Virus record (IMG/VR): IMGVR_UViG_3300036766_000216
Location: 1-35,826 of that record
DNA length: 35,826 nt
Source of the DNA: a virus
Strand: one strand, 5' to 3'
The translations under genes and the position numbers were made by a program. Positions 18,693 to 25,087 of this stretch are shown here, in pieces. Positions within the stretch are counted from its first letter, which is position 1. Each line of letters begins with the position of its first letter. The notes below the pieces were generated by a model. It ran no database searches. It was not told the origin of the DNA and worked only from the letters and a program-made list of their open reading frames with translations.

Positions 18693-19283
18693 TTAGTTTT
18701 GCCTGTCAACACCGATAATGATTCTGTAATGAGCGTTCCAGCTTGGCTCGAATGCTCCGTTAGCAATCACAACAGCACGAAGTTTCCCGCTTAAAAGTTC
18801 AAATGGGATAGGTATGGTTGGTTTGGTCGTACCTTCGGAGGCTGTGGCTCCACCTGCGGTCGTTCCAAAAACGGTTTGCGTTACCGTGACATCATCGTAC
18901 CATCTGTAATAGCCTGCACCAAGTTGAAACTTGGATTGAAAGACTGCGTTATCTGCCGGCAGTTGTGCCCAGAGTCCGGTCGTGTCCGATACATCGAAGA
19001 ATCTCACCTTCACGGATTTGTTCGTGGCGTTTGCGCTGTCATCCTGCACGGTGACGAAAGTAATCTTCCCGCGAGAGTTATTCGTTCGCCCGACGTTATT
19101 GAACGTGAGATATTTTGTATGTGAACCTGAGTCTGCGATCATATCGCCGGATGTATAAACGACCGAATCCGCACCCCTGACGAAGCGCACAGTGTCTATC
19201 ACGAATGACGGATACTGATTCTGTGATGTGGCCGTGGTAGTAAGCGCAGCAAGCACGAGAATTAAGAAAATTAGTTTTTTCAT
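18693..19283 (-). CDS. Virion decoration-like protein with an N-terminal signal peptide, 196 aa
   Basis: The first 20-22 residues look like a Sec signal peptide: MKK, a hydrophobic core LIFLILVLAAL, then TTTATSQ as a likely cleavage region. The mature part is beta-rich (SVVYTSGDMIAD, SVKVRFFDVSD, SGKLRAVVIANGAF, AHYRIIIGVDRQN). Its pattern resembles a family of small phage structural proteins I recall (YTSGDV...; FFD..P...; SGxLxAVxV; LRLGxxxD at the end). A good SD (GAGAGGAAC) precedes the ATG. The gene is the first after the strong terminator at 19297-19335. An exported virion-type protein is unusual; alternatives are a surface-exposed phage-encoded protein or a captured host gene. Confidence 0.7.
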   Translation of the reverse strand: MKKLIFLILVLAALTTTATSQNQYPSFVIDTVRFVRGADSVVYTSGDMIADSGSHTKYLTFNNVGRTNNSRGKITFVTVQDDSANATNKSVKVRFFDVSDTTGLWAQLPADNAVFQSKFQLGAGYYRWYDDVTVTQTVFGTTAGGATASEGTTKPTIPIPFELLSGKLRAVVIANGAFEPSWNAHYRIIIGVDRQN

Positions 19284-19296
19284 CTGTTCCTCTCTT

Positions 19297-19335
19297 TGAA
19301 AAAAAGTTCTCAGGGCGAGTTACCCCGCCCTGAGA
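19297..19335 (-). terminator. Strong rho-independent terminator after the second decoration gene
   Basis: Perfect 10-bp stem (TCTCAGGGCG with CGCCCTGAGA; arms 19326-19335 and 19308-19317), 8-nt loop, then AC and seven T on the minus strand. It separates the highly ordered head genes from the tail genes. Since the same-strand genes continue 14 bases further on, it most likely lowers rather than stops downstream transcription. Confidence 0.85.
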
Positions 19336-19345
19336 GTTTAGAATG

Positions 19346-19870
19346 TTACGCCGTTACGATCCTGTACCCGAGCAGATACACCCATTTAAGAGCTGCTGAT
19401 CCCGTTGCATAGGATTCCAGCGCAATCGCAGAAGTGTTCCCGCCTAAGATGATCCCCGTCCCTAAGACGGAAGATGTTGCAGTGGCCGAGGTTTTCATTG
19501 TGAAATAGGTCGGGGAAGCGTTTAAGACTTCCAGTTGATCGCCCTTTACAATGTCTGTCCCGCCGTAGCTGTTTGCCTTTACACACCCTCTCACGGTGCA
19601 ATACCCCCATGCCCCTGCCGCGACCGTCCCTGATGGGTCATCGACTACCGCAATAAGAACGGAAGCCGTTGCCATCGTAGAGGCTGCGACAAGAATAGGC
19701 CGGAGGATTGGATTCGATGAGTCCGTAATATCAACTTCGGTAGTGAGCGTGAAAACGTCACCGTTGGTCATTACGGTCGAGTGATTGTAAAAGCGAACCT
19801 GTACTTTGTCCTGATCGCCGCACAAATAGGGTATTCCCCTAAAGGCAGCTTCATCATAGTTCGCTTGCAT
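19346..19870 (-). CDS. Capsid decoration-like protein, second tandem copy, 174 aa
   Basis: Paralogue of the gene directly upstream: same length, the same start (MQANYD), and long shared blocks (VDITDSSNPIL, TMATASVL, VRGCVKAN, LKWVYLLG). By eye more than half the residues are identical. The protein is Gly/Thr/Val-rich and beta-rich, with GD turns, as in phage cement and decoration proteins. It lacks a signal peptide and membrane helix. It lies between two minus-strand terminators and so forms its own transcript segment. An SD-like AAAGAGAAA precedes the ATG. The decoration role is inferred from composition and its place next to the capsid gene. Confidence 0.8.
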   Translation of the reverse strand: MQANYDEAAFRGIPYLCGDQDKVQVRFYNHSTVMTNGDVFTLTTEVDITDSSNPILRPILVAASTMATASVLIAVVDDPSGTVAAGAWGYCTVRGCVKANSYGGTDIVKGDQLEVLNASPTYFTMKTSATATSSVLGTGIILGGNTSAIALESYATGSAALKWVYLLGYRIVTA

Positions 19871-19899
19871 AGGTTTTTCTCTTTCTTTGAAAAATGTTA

Positions 19900-19927
19900 T
19901 AGAAAAACGGGCGGTGTATTGCCCGTT
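19900..19927 (-). terminator. Rho-independent terminator between the two decoration genes
   Basis: Seven-bp stem AACGGGC / GCCCGTT (19921-19927 and 19906-19912), 8-nt loop, followed by a run of T on the minus strand (TTTTTCT including the stem end). It lies in the 64-nt gap between the tandem paralogues, so the second copy should be transcribed less than the first. Confidence 0.8.
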
Positions 19928-19934
19928 ATTATTT

Positions 19935-20459
19935 TTACTCCGTTGCGGCTACGACAACACGTTCACCGAGCAAGTACACCCACTTGAGAGCAGGTGTAGT
20001 ATCGGTTGTCCATGTTTCGAGCGCGATTGCGCCCGTGTTTCCACCAAGGATTACACCAACACCGGCGGTAGCGGCTGTTTTCTTCACAAACGCCGTCGGA
20101 GTTGCGTTCACGACTTGCAGCTGATCGCCGTAAGCAATGTTCGTCGTTCCGAGAGTATTTGCTTTTACACAGCCACGGACTTTCGCCTGACCCCACTTCC
20201 CATCTGCGACTGTTCCATTTGGATCATCAACGACCGCAAACAAAACACTTGCAGTCGCCATTGTGGAAACAGCTACGAGAATAGGGCTGAGGATTGGGTT
20301 CGAGGAGTCCGTGATGTCAACTAACGTGGATATTGTCTTCACATCACCATTGGTTAGGGTGTTACCGGTGTTATTGTAAAAACGGATATACACATCGTCT
20401 TGATCGCCTTCCAAGTATGGAATTCCGCGAAAAGGAGCGCCATCATAATTTGCTTGCAT
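19935..20459 (-). CDS. Capsid decoration-like protein, first tandem copy, 174 aa
   Basis: Beta-rich, Gly/Thr/Val-rich protein without signal or membrane segments. It is near-colinear with the copy downstream; differences cluster at residues 30-45, 85-120 and the C-terminus. A good SD (GAAGGGAA) precedes the ATG. It lies close to the capsid gene, separated from it by an endonuclease gene that may be a later insertion. Likely a capsid cement or head-decoration protein. Which of the two copies is the major virion component cannot be read from sequence, but this copy lies before the intergenic terminator and should be made in greater amount. Confidence 0.8.
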   Translation of the reverse strand: MQANYDGAPFRGIPYLEGDQDDVYIRFYNNTGNTLTNGDVKTISTLVDITDSSNPILSPILVAVSTMATASVLFAVVDDPNGTVADGKWGQAKVRGCVKANTLGTTNIAYGDQLQVVNATPTAFVKKTAATAGVGVILGGNTGAIALETWTTDTTPALKWVYLLGERVVVAATE

Positions 20460-20477
20460 GATAAATTCCCTTCTTTG

Positions 20478-21326
20478 CTAATTGAAAATAATTCGATCTA
20501 CTTCGTCGGCTTTTCTTCCCTTCCCGACGAGAACCTCACATTGAGAAATATCGTTGCGATGACCTTTTTGATATTCCCCAAGAGCTTTGACTTTCGCCTT
20601 TGTCTTTTCACTTTTCATAAGATGAGCGCCTTTTATTTCTACCAAACTTCTTGTGCCATCGACATAGATAACCAAGAAATCAGGCTTATATAATCGGCTC
20701 CCTTCAAATTCGTAGCGAATGACATATCCTTTCGGTTCATATTCCCACCTGAGGACGTTAGAGCTCGAGTCAAGCTCCTTCATATACTTCAGTTCGTAAG
20801 ACGAGCGGTAAAAAACCTCTTGATCCAACTTCGTAGAGAAGTATTTCCCCTGACTGTATTGATGCGTTGTAGAGAGCCGTTCTATCGCTTTACGCGACAT
20901 TGATTCCAAGCACTCCTTACTTCGCTTTACCATGTTCCAGGGATGGCCGCCGAATCTCTCCAGCGTCGTTTTCTTTCTCTTGTCTTTTGTTTCTTGAGAT
21001 TGTTTAATCCCGCGTTTTACGTCTCCGACACTTCGTATATGGATGTTCAGTTCTTTTAACCTACGCATGATCGGCAATCGCCCTATTCCCATTTCTTTGC
21101 TGACTAATCTTGTGTGAAGATTTTTATTCACATAGAGGTCAATCAACATCGAATCCATTTGAGGGGAAAATCTCACCGTATTCCAAACTATGTCGGTTCG
21201 CTTTTTCCTGTTCACGGGTGATTTGCGTTTTTTACCGCGCATGGAAGCAACACGTTTTTCAATGTGTTCTTTTGTTTGCTTCCTACCCGTTAATGAATGG
21301 GGAAAGTTTAATTGTCGATTATTCAT
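20478..21326 (-). CDS. Free-standing homing-type endonuclease (NUMOD3-like motif, HTH, PD-(D/E)xK nuclease), 282 aa
   Basis: Residues 9-35 are a short basic repeat-type motif (HSLTGRKQTKEHIEKRV) like the NUMOD3 DNA-binding element of homing endonucleases. Residues 55-100 look like a helix-turn-helix (LVSKEMGIGRLPIMRRLKEL). Residues 170-235 hold a complete PD-(D/E)xK core: RSSYE (E178), YKPDFLV (D216) and LVEIKG (E230, K232). This combination suggests a sequence-specific endonuclease. It sits between the capsid gene and the decoration gene, a common landing site for homing endonucleases. Its ATG lacks a good SD, unlike its neighbours, consistent with low expression or later arrival. No intron or split gene is visible next to it. 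A packaging-related nuclease is a less likely alternative. Confidence 0.8.
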   Translation of the reverse strand: MNNRQLNFPHSLTGRKQTKEHIEKRVASMRGKKRKSPVNRKKRTDIVWNTVRFSPQMDSMLIDLYVNKNLHTRLVSKEMGIGRLPIMRRLKELNIHIRSVGDVKRGIKQSQETKDKRKKTTLERFGGHPWNMVKRSKECLESMSRKAIERLSTTHQYSQGKYFSTKLDQEVFYRSSYELKYMKELDSSSNVLRWEYEPKGYVIRYEFEGSRLYKPDFLVIYVDGTRSLVEIKGAHLMKSEKTKAKVKALGEYQKGHRNDISQCEVLVGKGRKADEVDRIIFN

Positions 21327-21336
21327 AAGTCGTTTG

Positions 21337-22323
21337 TCATGCGTAGGTTAAGCCCGATATACGAAATTGCTGCCACGGGGCAGAGAGCCGGAACTGACCC
21401 ATCCAGATCAGGTGCGCGAGTTTTGCCAACTGATCGGTCGGGGCAAGCCAAATCGATCCATTGACTTTATGGAAGTCGAAGTTGGCACCGGGATAGATGA
21501 ACATATCCCAGTCGTTCATGTTCAGACCGTAGATGTAGCCTGCCGTGCAGAAGTCGTCGAAGGTGATCGTCACACCGTCCAGCTTCACGCCTGGGAAACC
21601 CAAATCAGCGTTGGAGCCTGATTCGATTCTCAGTTTGTCGCGGGAGATGTTCTTGTACACCGCATAACCCGCCTTCGTCATGATGATCGTGTCGATGGAT
21701 TCGTCGTGCGTTGCGGCCAAGACTTGATTATCCAGCAAGCGCGGCATGTAGCCCGCGTCGGTCGGATCTTCGAGGGCGGCCAGAGCATAGCCGGTCGAGT
21801 TGACATTTGACTGCCAATACTCGTTACCTGCGGTGGCGCGGTTGATGTTCGCGTAGGTTCCAGTCGCGCCGGTAATGGCCGCCTGAAGCCCCGTGACACC
21901 CTGTAAACCGCCAACCAAAGAACCATCGCTGTAAAAGTCGGTGGCGATCTGGTAGCGCAAGGTCGATTCGGCATTCTTCATCACAGTGGTGAAGATGTCG
22001 ATGATCTTCTCCGGGCGGTTCGCGTTCATAATCAACTCGTCTTCCGCGAAGCCAACTGTGGCGTAGTACTCTCCCGGAGGGAGAGTGGCTTGCCCCAAGA
22101 TATTGGCCTGTTGATTGACGAGTGTGGAGAACGCTTTGAAGCGTCCAAGTGCCGCGTGGCGTGCTTTCACGATATCCCACGTTGTCGAGATGCCCGTTGC
22201 ATCTTGAATTCTCCCTGATTTCTCAAGGATCGTCAGAAGCCGGGTCTTATTGTAGAGATTGTTCTTCAACGTCCGAAGATATTTCGTGATCGTCGAAGTG
22301 GATAACAATTCGCTGTCTTCCAT
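21337..22323 (-). CDS. Major capsid protein (HK97-fold type), 328 aa
   Basis: Length, composition and position (directly after a scaffold-type gene) fit a major capsid protein. The N-terminus is helical (TSTITKYLRTLKNNLYNKTR). The middle carries a Gly-rich segment, GLQGVTGLQAAITGATGTY, then YWQSNVNSTGYALAALED. The C-terminal half has VKLDGVTITFDDFCTAGYIYG and LNMNDWDMFIYPGANFDF, and ends LSAPWQQFRISGLTYA. I recall this order (Gly-rich turn, W-containing helix, the D.....G.IYGLN motif, then a C-terminal strand with R.Q) from HK97-fold capsid proteins of short-tailed phages. The SD GAAGGA precedes the ATG. No protease domain or gene is adjacent, so maturation by cleavage is not suggested. Confidence 0.85.
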   Translation of the reverse strand: MEDSELLSTSTITKYLRTLKNNLYNKTRLLTILEKSGRIQDATGISTTWDIVKARHAALGRFKAFSTLVNQQANILGQATLPPGEYYATVGFAEDELIMNANRPEKIIDIFTTVMKNAESTLRYQIATDFYSDGSLVGGLQGVTGLQAAITGATGTYANINRATAGNEYWQSNVNSTGYALAALEDPTDAGYMPRLLDNQVLAATHDESIDTIIMTKAGYAVYKNISRDKLRIESGSNADLGFPGVKLDGVTITFDDFCTAGYIYGLNMNDWDMFIYPGANFDFHKVNGSIWLAPTDQLAKLAHLIWMGQFRLSAPWQQFRISGLTYA

Positions 22324-22351
22324 AGGTTTAGTCCTTCAAATAAAAATGAGT

Positions 22352-23311
22352 TTAGATTTCCCTCCCGGCCCTTGATGGCAACTCACTTTTTACTTTCCGT
22401 GAGAGAGCATCATAGCCGAGAATTGTTTTGTCGTCGTCTTCTACTTTCCCGCCGTCTGCGGGGGTCTTAATTCTGCCCTTGACGCGGGCCGCTTCTGCGG
22501 CCAAGTCTTTCTTGACGGGGGTATTCGAGCGCATGATCTTCGTGATCTGATCCGAGACTTCAGCTTCTATGGCGCCGCCTGGTATGCGTCCCGACTTGTC
22601 CTTTTCGGCCATCGCTTTCTCGATTGCCGTCTTGAACATTTCTGGCGTGTATTGGTCGACAACGCCGGATTTTGCAAGCATCTTCTGAACATTCTTGGTA
22701 GACTGTTCTAAGGTCTTGTTGTTGTCCACGGCAACGGAGGCGATAGACATATCGCGGTCTGCAAGTTTGTTGGCGCGTTCGATTGCGTCACGAACGCCAT
22801 CTTGTAAACGGATGATGTGACGGTCTTTCAAGCCTTGTTCATCCTGATAGCGGTCCCAGTCTGCATCGGTCCATGAGAGCATCTTCGCGTCGACACCCGC
22901 CTTTTTAACTTCACTGGCGAGGTGAGTTGAGTACACTTCTGCATCATCGGGTAGTTCAAGAATCGGCGCTTCTTCAGGCTTCGTGCCTCTGAGTTCATCG
23001 GGTATCTTGATAATCTCTGCGGCTTTCGCCTTTCGGATAGCTTGATCCTGCTCGATTTTTCCTTTGAGAAGGTTCTGGTGAACTTCCTTTTGGGTTTTGC
23101 CGTAGTATGTTGAATCTCCGGCGACGAGTTTATATGACCCGTCTTCGAGTTTCTCGATCCCGTCGAGAAGGTTCTCTTCTGTAGGCGGTATGACTTCTTC
23201 ACCCTTTTTTTCCTTTGGAGTAACCGGGGTCGGCTCTTCCACTGGAACTACTGGTGTAGGTTCGTGGCTGGGTATTTCCACATCTTCTGCTACAACTATT
23301 GTTTCTTCCAT
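22352..23311 (-). CDS. Putative capsid scaffolding protein, 319 aa
   Basis: Acidic, Pro/Glu-rich N-terminus (EIPSHEPTPVVPVEEPTP, about residues 12-29), a central highly charged helical region, and a basic C-terminal segment near KKDLAAEAARVKGRIK. This is the usual composition of scaffolding proteins, whose C-terminus binds the coat. It lies immediately upstream of the capsid gene. The start at 23311 (MEETIVV) was chosen because CCAAAGGAAGAAA places an SD correctly; a longer frame to 23404 would begin inside the terminator stem. It is the first gene after the terminator at 23382-23428. Confidence 0.8.
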   Translation of the reverse strand: MEETIVVAEDVEIPSHEPTPVVPVEEPTPVTPKEKKGEEVIPPTEENLLDGIEKLEDGSYKLVAGDSTYYGKTQKEVHQNLLKGKIEQDQAIRKAKAAEIIKIPDELRGTKPEEAPILELPDDAEVYSTHLASEVKKAGVDAKMLSWTDADWDRYQDEQGLKDRHIIRLQDGVRDAIERANKLADRDMSIASVAVDNNKTLEQSTKNVQKMLAKSGVVDQYTPEMFKTAIEKAMAEKDKSGRIPGGAIEAEVSDQITKIMRSNTPVKKDLAAEAARVKGRIKTPADGGKVEDDDKTILGYDALSRKVKSELPSRAGREI

Positions 23312-23381
23312 GATTTTTCTTCCTTTGGTAAGGATGAATGATTGTGAGAGGCTTGGTAGTCTCTCGTTTGTTAAAACTTTC

Positions 23382-23428
23382 ACATAAATAAAAAAGCCGC
23401 TCACAGCTTCTTAGGCTATGAACGGCTT
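23382..23428 (-). terminator. Strong rho-independent terminator upstream of the scaffold/capsid genes
   Basis: The stem has 14 pairs including two G-T wobbles (23415-23428 with 23394-23407), a 7-nt loop CTAAGAA, then TTTTTTATTTAT. It separates the accessory small-gene block from the head genes, so a promoter for the scaffold is expected nearby or readthrough is large. The non-coding stretch 23405-23550 around and upstream of it holds no gene I can support. Confidence 0.85.
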
Positions 23429-23550
23429 CGGTGGATAATTCCTCTACTTCGTCTTCGACTTCGTAGCGTCGTTGACTTTTCAGGCTTCCGCGAACGGACC
23501 GTTATTGCTTATGTCAAAAACTTGTAGGCTTGGTCGTACCTACTTGCCAC

Positions 23551-23760
23551 TCAAAGCGCGTTTACGGGGCGGTCACGTGAATCACCGCGTCCGTAAATAG
23601 TGGATGAAGTAACTACCGCCGTCAATCCTTGAAGTCCAAATGTATACTCAGATTGATGTAGGTCGGCATAAAGCATATTCGCAAAATCATTTTTCACCTT
23701 TCTCATAGTGAAGATGAATTCGCGTTCTTTCCAGTTATATTTCTGACTTCGTTTAACCAT
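23551..23760 (-). CDS. Unknown small protein, 69 aa
   Basis: Begins MVKRSQKYNWKEREF and is basic in the first half, with a GLQGLTAVVTSST segment in the second. An SD (GTAGGATTC) precedes the ATG and lies in the first copy of the 21-bp direct repeat described at this locus. Its 5' end touches a plus-strand gene candidate. No family is recognised. It is the last gene of the accessory block before the terminator. Confidence 0.55.
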   Translation of the reverse strand: MVKRSQKYNWKEREFIFTMRKVKNDFANMLYADLHQSEYTFGLQGLTAVVTSSTIYGRGDSRDRPVNAL

Positions 23761-23778
23761 TGAATCCTACTCTCACTA
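23758..23778. repeat. 21-bp imperfect direct repeat, copy 1
   Basis: This copy matches the one at 24048-24068 at 18 of 21 positions in the same orientation; the last 11 bases (TACTCTCACTA) are identical. Read on the minus strand it contains the SD region and ATG of the 69-residue gene. Together the copies bracket the plus-strand gene at 23796-24023. Confidence 0.65.
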
Positions 23779-23795
23779 ACTCTTTCGGGGTTAAA

Positions 23796-24023
23796 ATGGC
23801 AACGATTCCCTTCAAACTTTCAGATGCTAAGGCTTTAGCCGCTACGGTCGAACTTCTCATTGACAACCATGCCCTTCTAAATGTCATACTTGGGAATCAG
23901 ATAAAAGACATCTCCGAAAAGACTGGCGAACCTCCTGAAGAAGTCTTAAAACGGATGAACGAGAGATTCGGATATTTCCGAAACGCAAAGGCGGCGGAGA
24001 TTTTTTCAAAATATGCGCAATAA
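23796..24023 (+). CDS. Plus-strand small helical protein, 75 aa (possible moron)
   Basis: The translation looks like a genuine protein: a soluble helical N-terminal part (LSDAKALAATVELLIDNHAL), then a charged helix with the turn SEKTGEPPEEVLKRMNERF. Nothing is hydrophobic enough for a membrane helix. The start chosen is the ATG at 23796, with only a weak GGGG upstream; an ATG at 23760 would add 12 residues. It runs opposite to the flanking operon and lies between two 21-bp direct repeats, so it may be a later insertion. It lies antisense to most of a minus-strand frame at 23884-24099, and the two cannot both be strongly constrained. Function unknown. Confidence 0.6.
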   Translation: MATIPFKLSDAKALAATVELLIDNHALLNVILGNQIKDISEKTGEPPEEVLKRMNERFGYFRNAKAAEIFSKYAQ

Positions 24024-24099
24024 GAAACGGGCTTAGTTTTTGATCTTCATCGAACCTTACTCTCACTATTCGATTCATTCCCTTTTTATCGGTGATCAT
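23884..24099 (-). CDS. Doubtful 71-aa frame antisense to the plus-strand gene
   Basis: Its ATG overlaps the stop of the 70-residue gene as ATGA, which favours translation at least at its start. The first 25 residues read as ordinary protein (MITDKKGMNRIVRVRFDEDQ). The remainder lies opposite the plus-strand gene and is Ser/Arg/Leu-rich in the manner of an antisense shadow. If the repeat-bracketed segment is an insertion, the original minus-strand frame would have ended after about 18 codons. I list it as possible only. Confidence 0.3.
   Translation of the reverse strand: MITDKKGMNRIVRVRFDEDQKLSPFLIAHILKKSPPPLRFGNIRISRSSVLRLLQEVRQSFRRCLLSDSQV
24048..24068. repeat. 21-bp imperfect direct repeat, copy 2
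   Basis: Second copy of the repeat at 23758-23778, with differences at positions 4, 8 and 10. The unit-to-unit distance is 290 bp, enough for the 75-residue plus-strand gene and little else. Confidence 0.65.
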
Positions 24100-24308
24100 A
24101 TTTTCTTCCTTCCCAAAAGACGTACGATCCGTTTCAAGTCCCTCGCCATCTGCAAGCGTTGAAGTCTTTCAGGATCGAAGCCAATCTCCTTTGATGCTTT
24201 CGATGCCGCTACAAGAATATCTCCGTCGATCTCTCGCAGTTCCATTTCCCTGAATGCCTTTAGCTCTTTGCTAAATTGCGCGTCTAAAATTTTTTCTTCT
24301 TTTTTCAT
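24096..24308 (-). CDS. Unknown small charged protein, 70 aa
   Basis: Highly charged and probably all-helical (KILDAQFSKELKAFREMEL; RLQRLQMARDLKRIVRLL), ending with a basic GRKKI tail. No membrane segment. On the minus strand a perfect TATAAT (24369-24374) lies 60 bases before the ATG but has no good -35 partner. A weak or absent SD precedes the start. It is divergent from the plus-strand candidate at 24394, with an 85-nt gap between them. Could be a small DNA-binding or assembly-chaperone-like protein; no family is recognised. Confidence 0.6.
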   Translation of the reverse strand: MKKEEKILDAQFSKELKAFREMELREIDGDILVAASKASKEIGFDPERLQRLQMARDLKRIVRLLGRKKI

Positions 24309-24393
24309 TTTGTACTTGATTTGTAATGTTTTGATACAAACAAGAGAAAATCGTCAGCTAATCCACTCATTATATCGCGGGCTATCAATACCA

Positions 24394-24528
24394 ATGAGCG
24401 GATTCCAGAAAAAAGAAATCGAGAGCTGGCACGAAGAAGAATCGTTGAAGCTGTCACTCTTTCTTTCACGGTTTGCTCATGACATTCATTTTGATCCGAC
24501 GAAAGATGTCGATACATCGAAAAAATAG
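24394..24528 (+). CDS. Plus-strand small protein candidate, 44 aa
   Basis: Begins MSGFQKKEIESWHEEE and ends in a charged tail. The composition is like a real amphipathic small protein, whereas the antisense frame on the minus strand is Ser/Arg-rich and implausible. There is no clear SD. It is divergent from the 70-residue minus-strand gene, which would fit a shared promoter region at 24309-24393. With only 44 codons and no recognised family, this is a tentative call. Confidence 0.4.
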   Translation: MSGFQKKEIESWHEEESLKLSLFLSRFAHDIHFDPTKDVDTSKK

Positions 24529-24647
24529 AATCCGTAGATATTCTCAAAGTTTTCTCACTCCAATAAACTACAAAACACAATCACTTTGCTCATCGCTTGT
24601 TTGGCGAATGTCACACTGCGTACCGCAATCTGGTAAATGATGCACTT

Positions 24648-24663
24648 CCTTTATTCATAAAGG
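24648..24663. repeat. 16-bp inverted repeat CCTTTATTCATAAAGG
   Basis: Seven-bp arms separated by two bases, at the 3' end of the 101-residue gene. It is too tight for an RNA hairpin loop and more like a protein-binding palindrome. The gap 24529-24654 between the plus-strand candidate and this gene shows nothing else I can support. Confidence 0.4.
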
Positions 24664-24960
24664 AGATCGGGTGATTTTTTGATAAATAACCGCAGGGAAC
24701 ATCACTACACATTCGGGGTCTGTTTCACTTTCTTCAAGAATTGGATTTGACCATTCCACTCTTAGTTCTGCGCGAGATATAAAAAATGAATTTGGAATAC
24801 CCGCACTCTCTTCCGGCGTGGAGTAGGCCAATGATTTCTTTAACTCATAAAGTCTCTCCTTCGTGTAAATAGTCTTATCCGGCGAAGATTCTGCATCCCT
24901 ACTAAGTAACCATTTACTTAAAAGACTTCCCTCGCTCTCTTTCTTGTCTATTTCAGGCAT
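24655..24960 (-). CDS. Unknown protein, 101 aa
   Basis: Starts MPEIDKKESEGSLLSKWLL with an AGGTG SD a few bases upstream. The N-terminal half is charged and helical; the second half has strands (AELRVEWSNPIL, CVVMFPAVIYQKI). No signal peptide, Cys/His cluster or known motif. It is the first protein gene after the tRNA, with 55 bases between. Function unknown. Confidence 0.65.
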   Translation of the reverse strand: MPEIDKKESEGSLLSKWLLSRDAESSPDKTIYTKERLYELKKSLAYSTPEESAGIPNSFFISRAELRVEWSNPILEESETDPECVVMFPAVIYQKITRSPL

Positions 24961-25014
24961 TCGACACCTATCTCTGAAATGTTTTTGAAATTAGGACACT
25001 ACCCAAATTCTTCG

Positions 25015-25087
25015 TAGCGACGACAGGACTCGAACCTGTGACCTCAAGAGTATGAATCTTGCGAGCTACCAACTGCTCTACGTCGCG
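25015..25087 (-). tRNA. tRNA with CAU anticodon (tRNA-Met, or Ile2 type)
   Basis: A full cloverleaf can be drawn: D stem GAGC/GCTC with loop AGTTGGTA, anticodon stem CAAGA/TCTTG with loop TTCATAC (anticodon CAT), 5-nt variable loop, and T stem ACAGG/CCTGT with loop TTCGAGT. The acceptor pairs at six positions, but position 1 (C) faces U, so there is a 1:72 mismatch; the discriminator base is A. The anticodon stem lacks the three G-C pairs of initiator tRNA. CCA is not encoded. The stop codon and last bases of the upstream gene lie in its 5' end. A lysidine-modified Ile tRNA is the alternative. Confidence 0.92.

Noticed and set aside
23489-23517. Perfect TTGACA on the minus strand upstream of the scaffold
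   Set aside because: At 16-18 base spacing the -10 position reads as G/C-rich (TTCGCG), so it is not a credible sigma70 promoter; it also lies upstream of the terminator.
24305-24580. 91-codon minus-strand frame
   Set aside because: Ser/Arg-rich shadow of the plus-strand 44-residue candidate and overlapping the start of the 70-residue gene; no SD or coupling.
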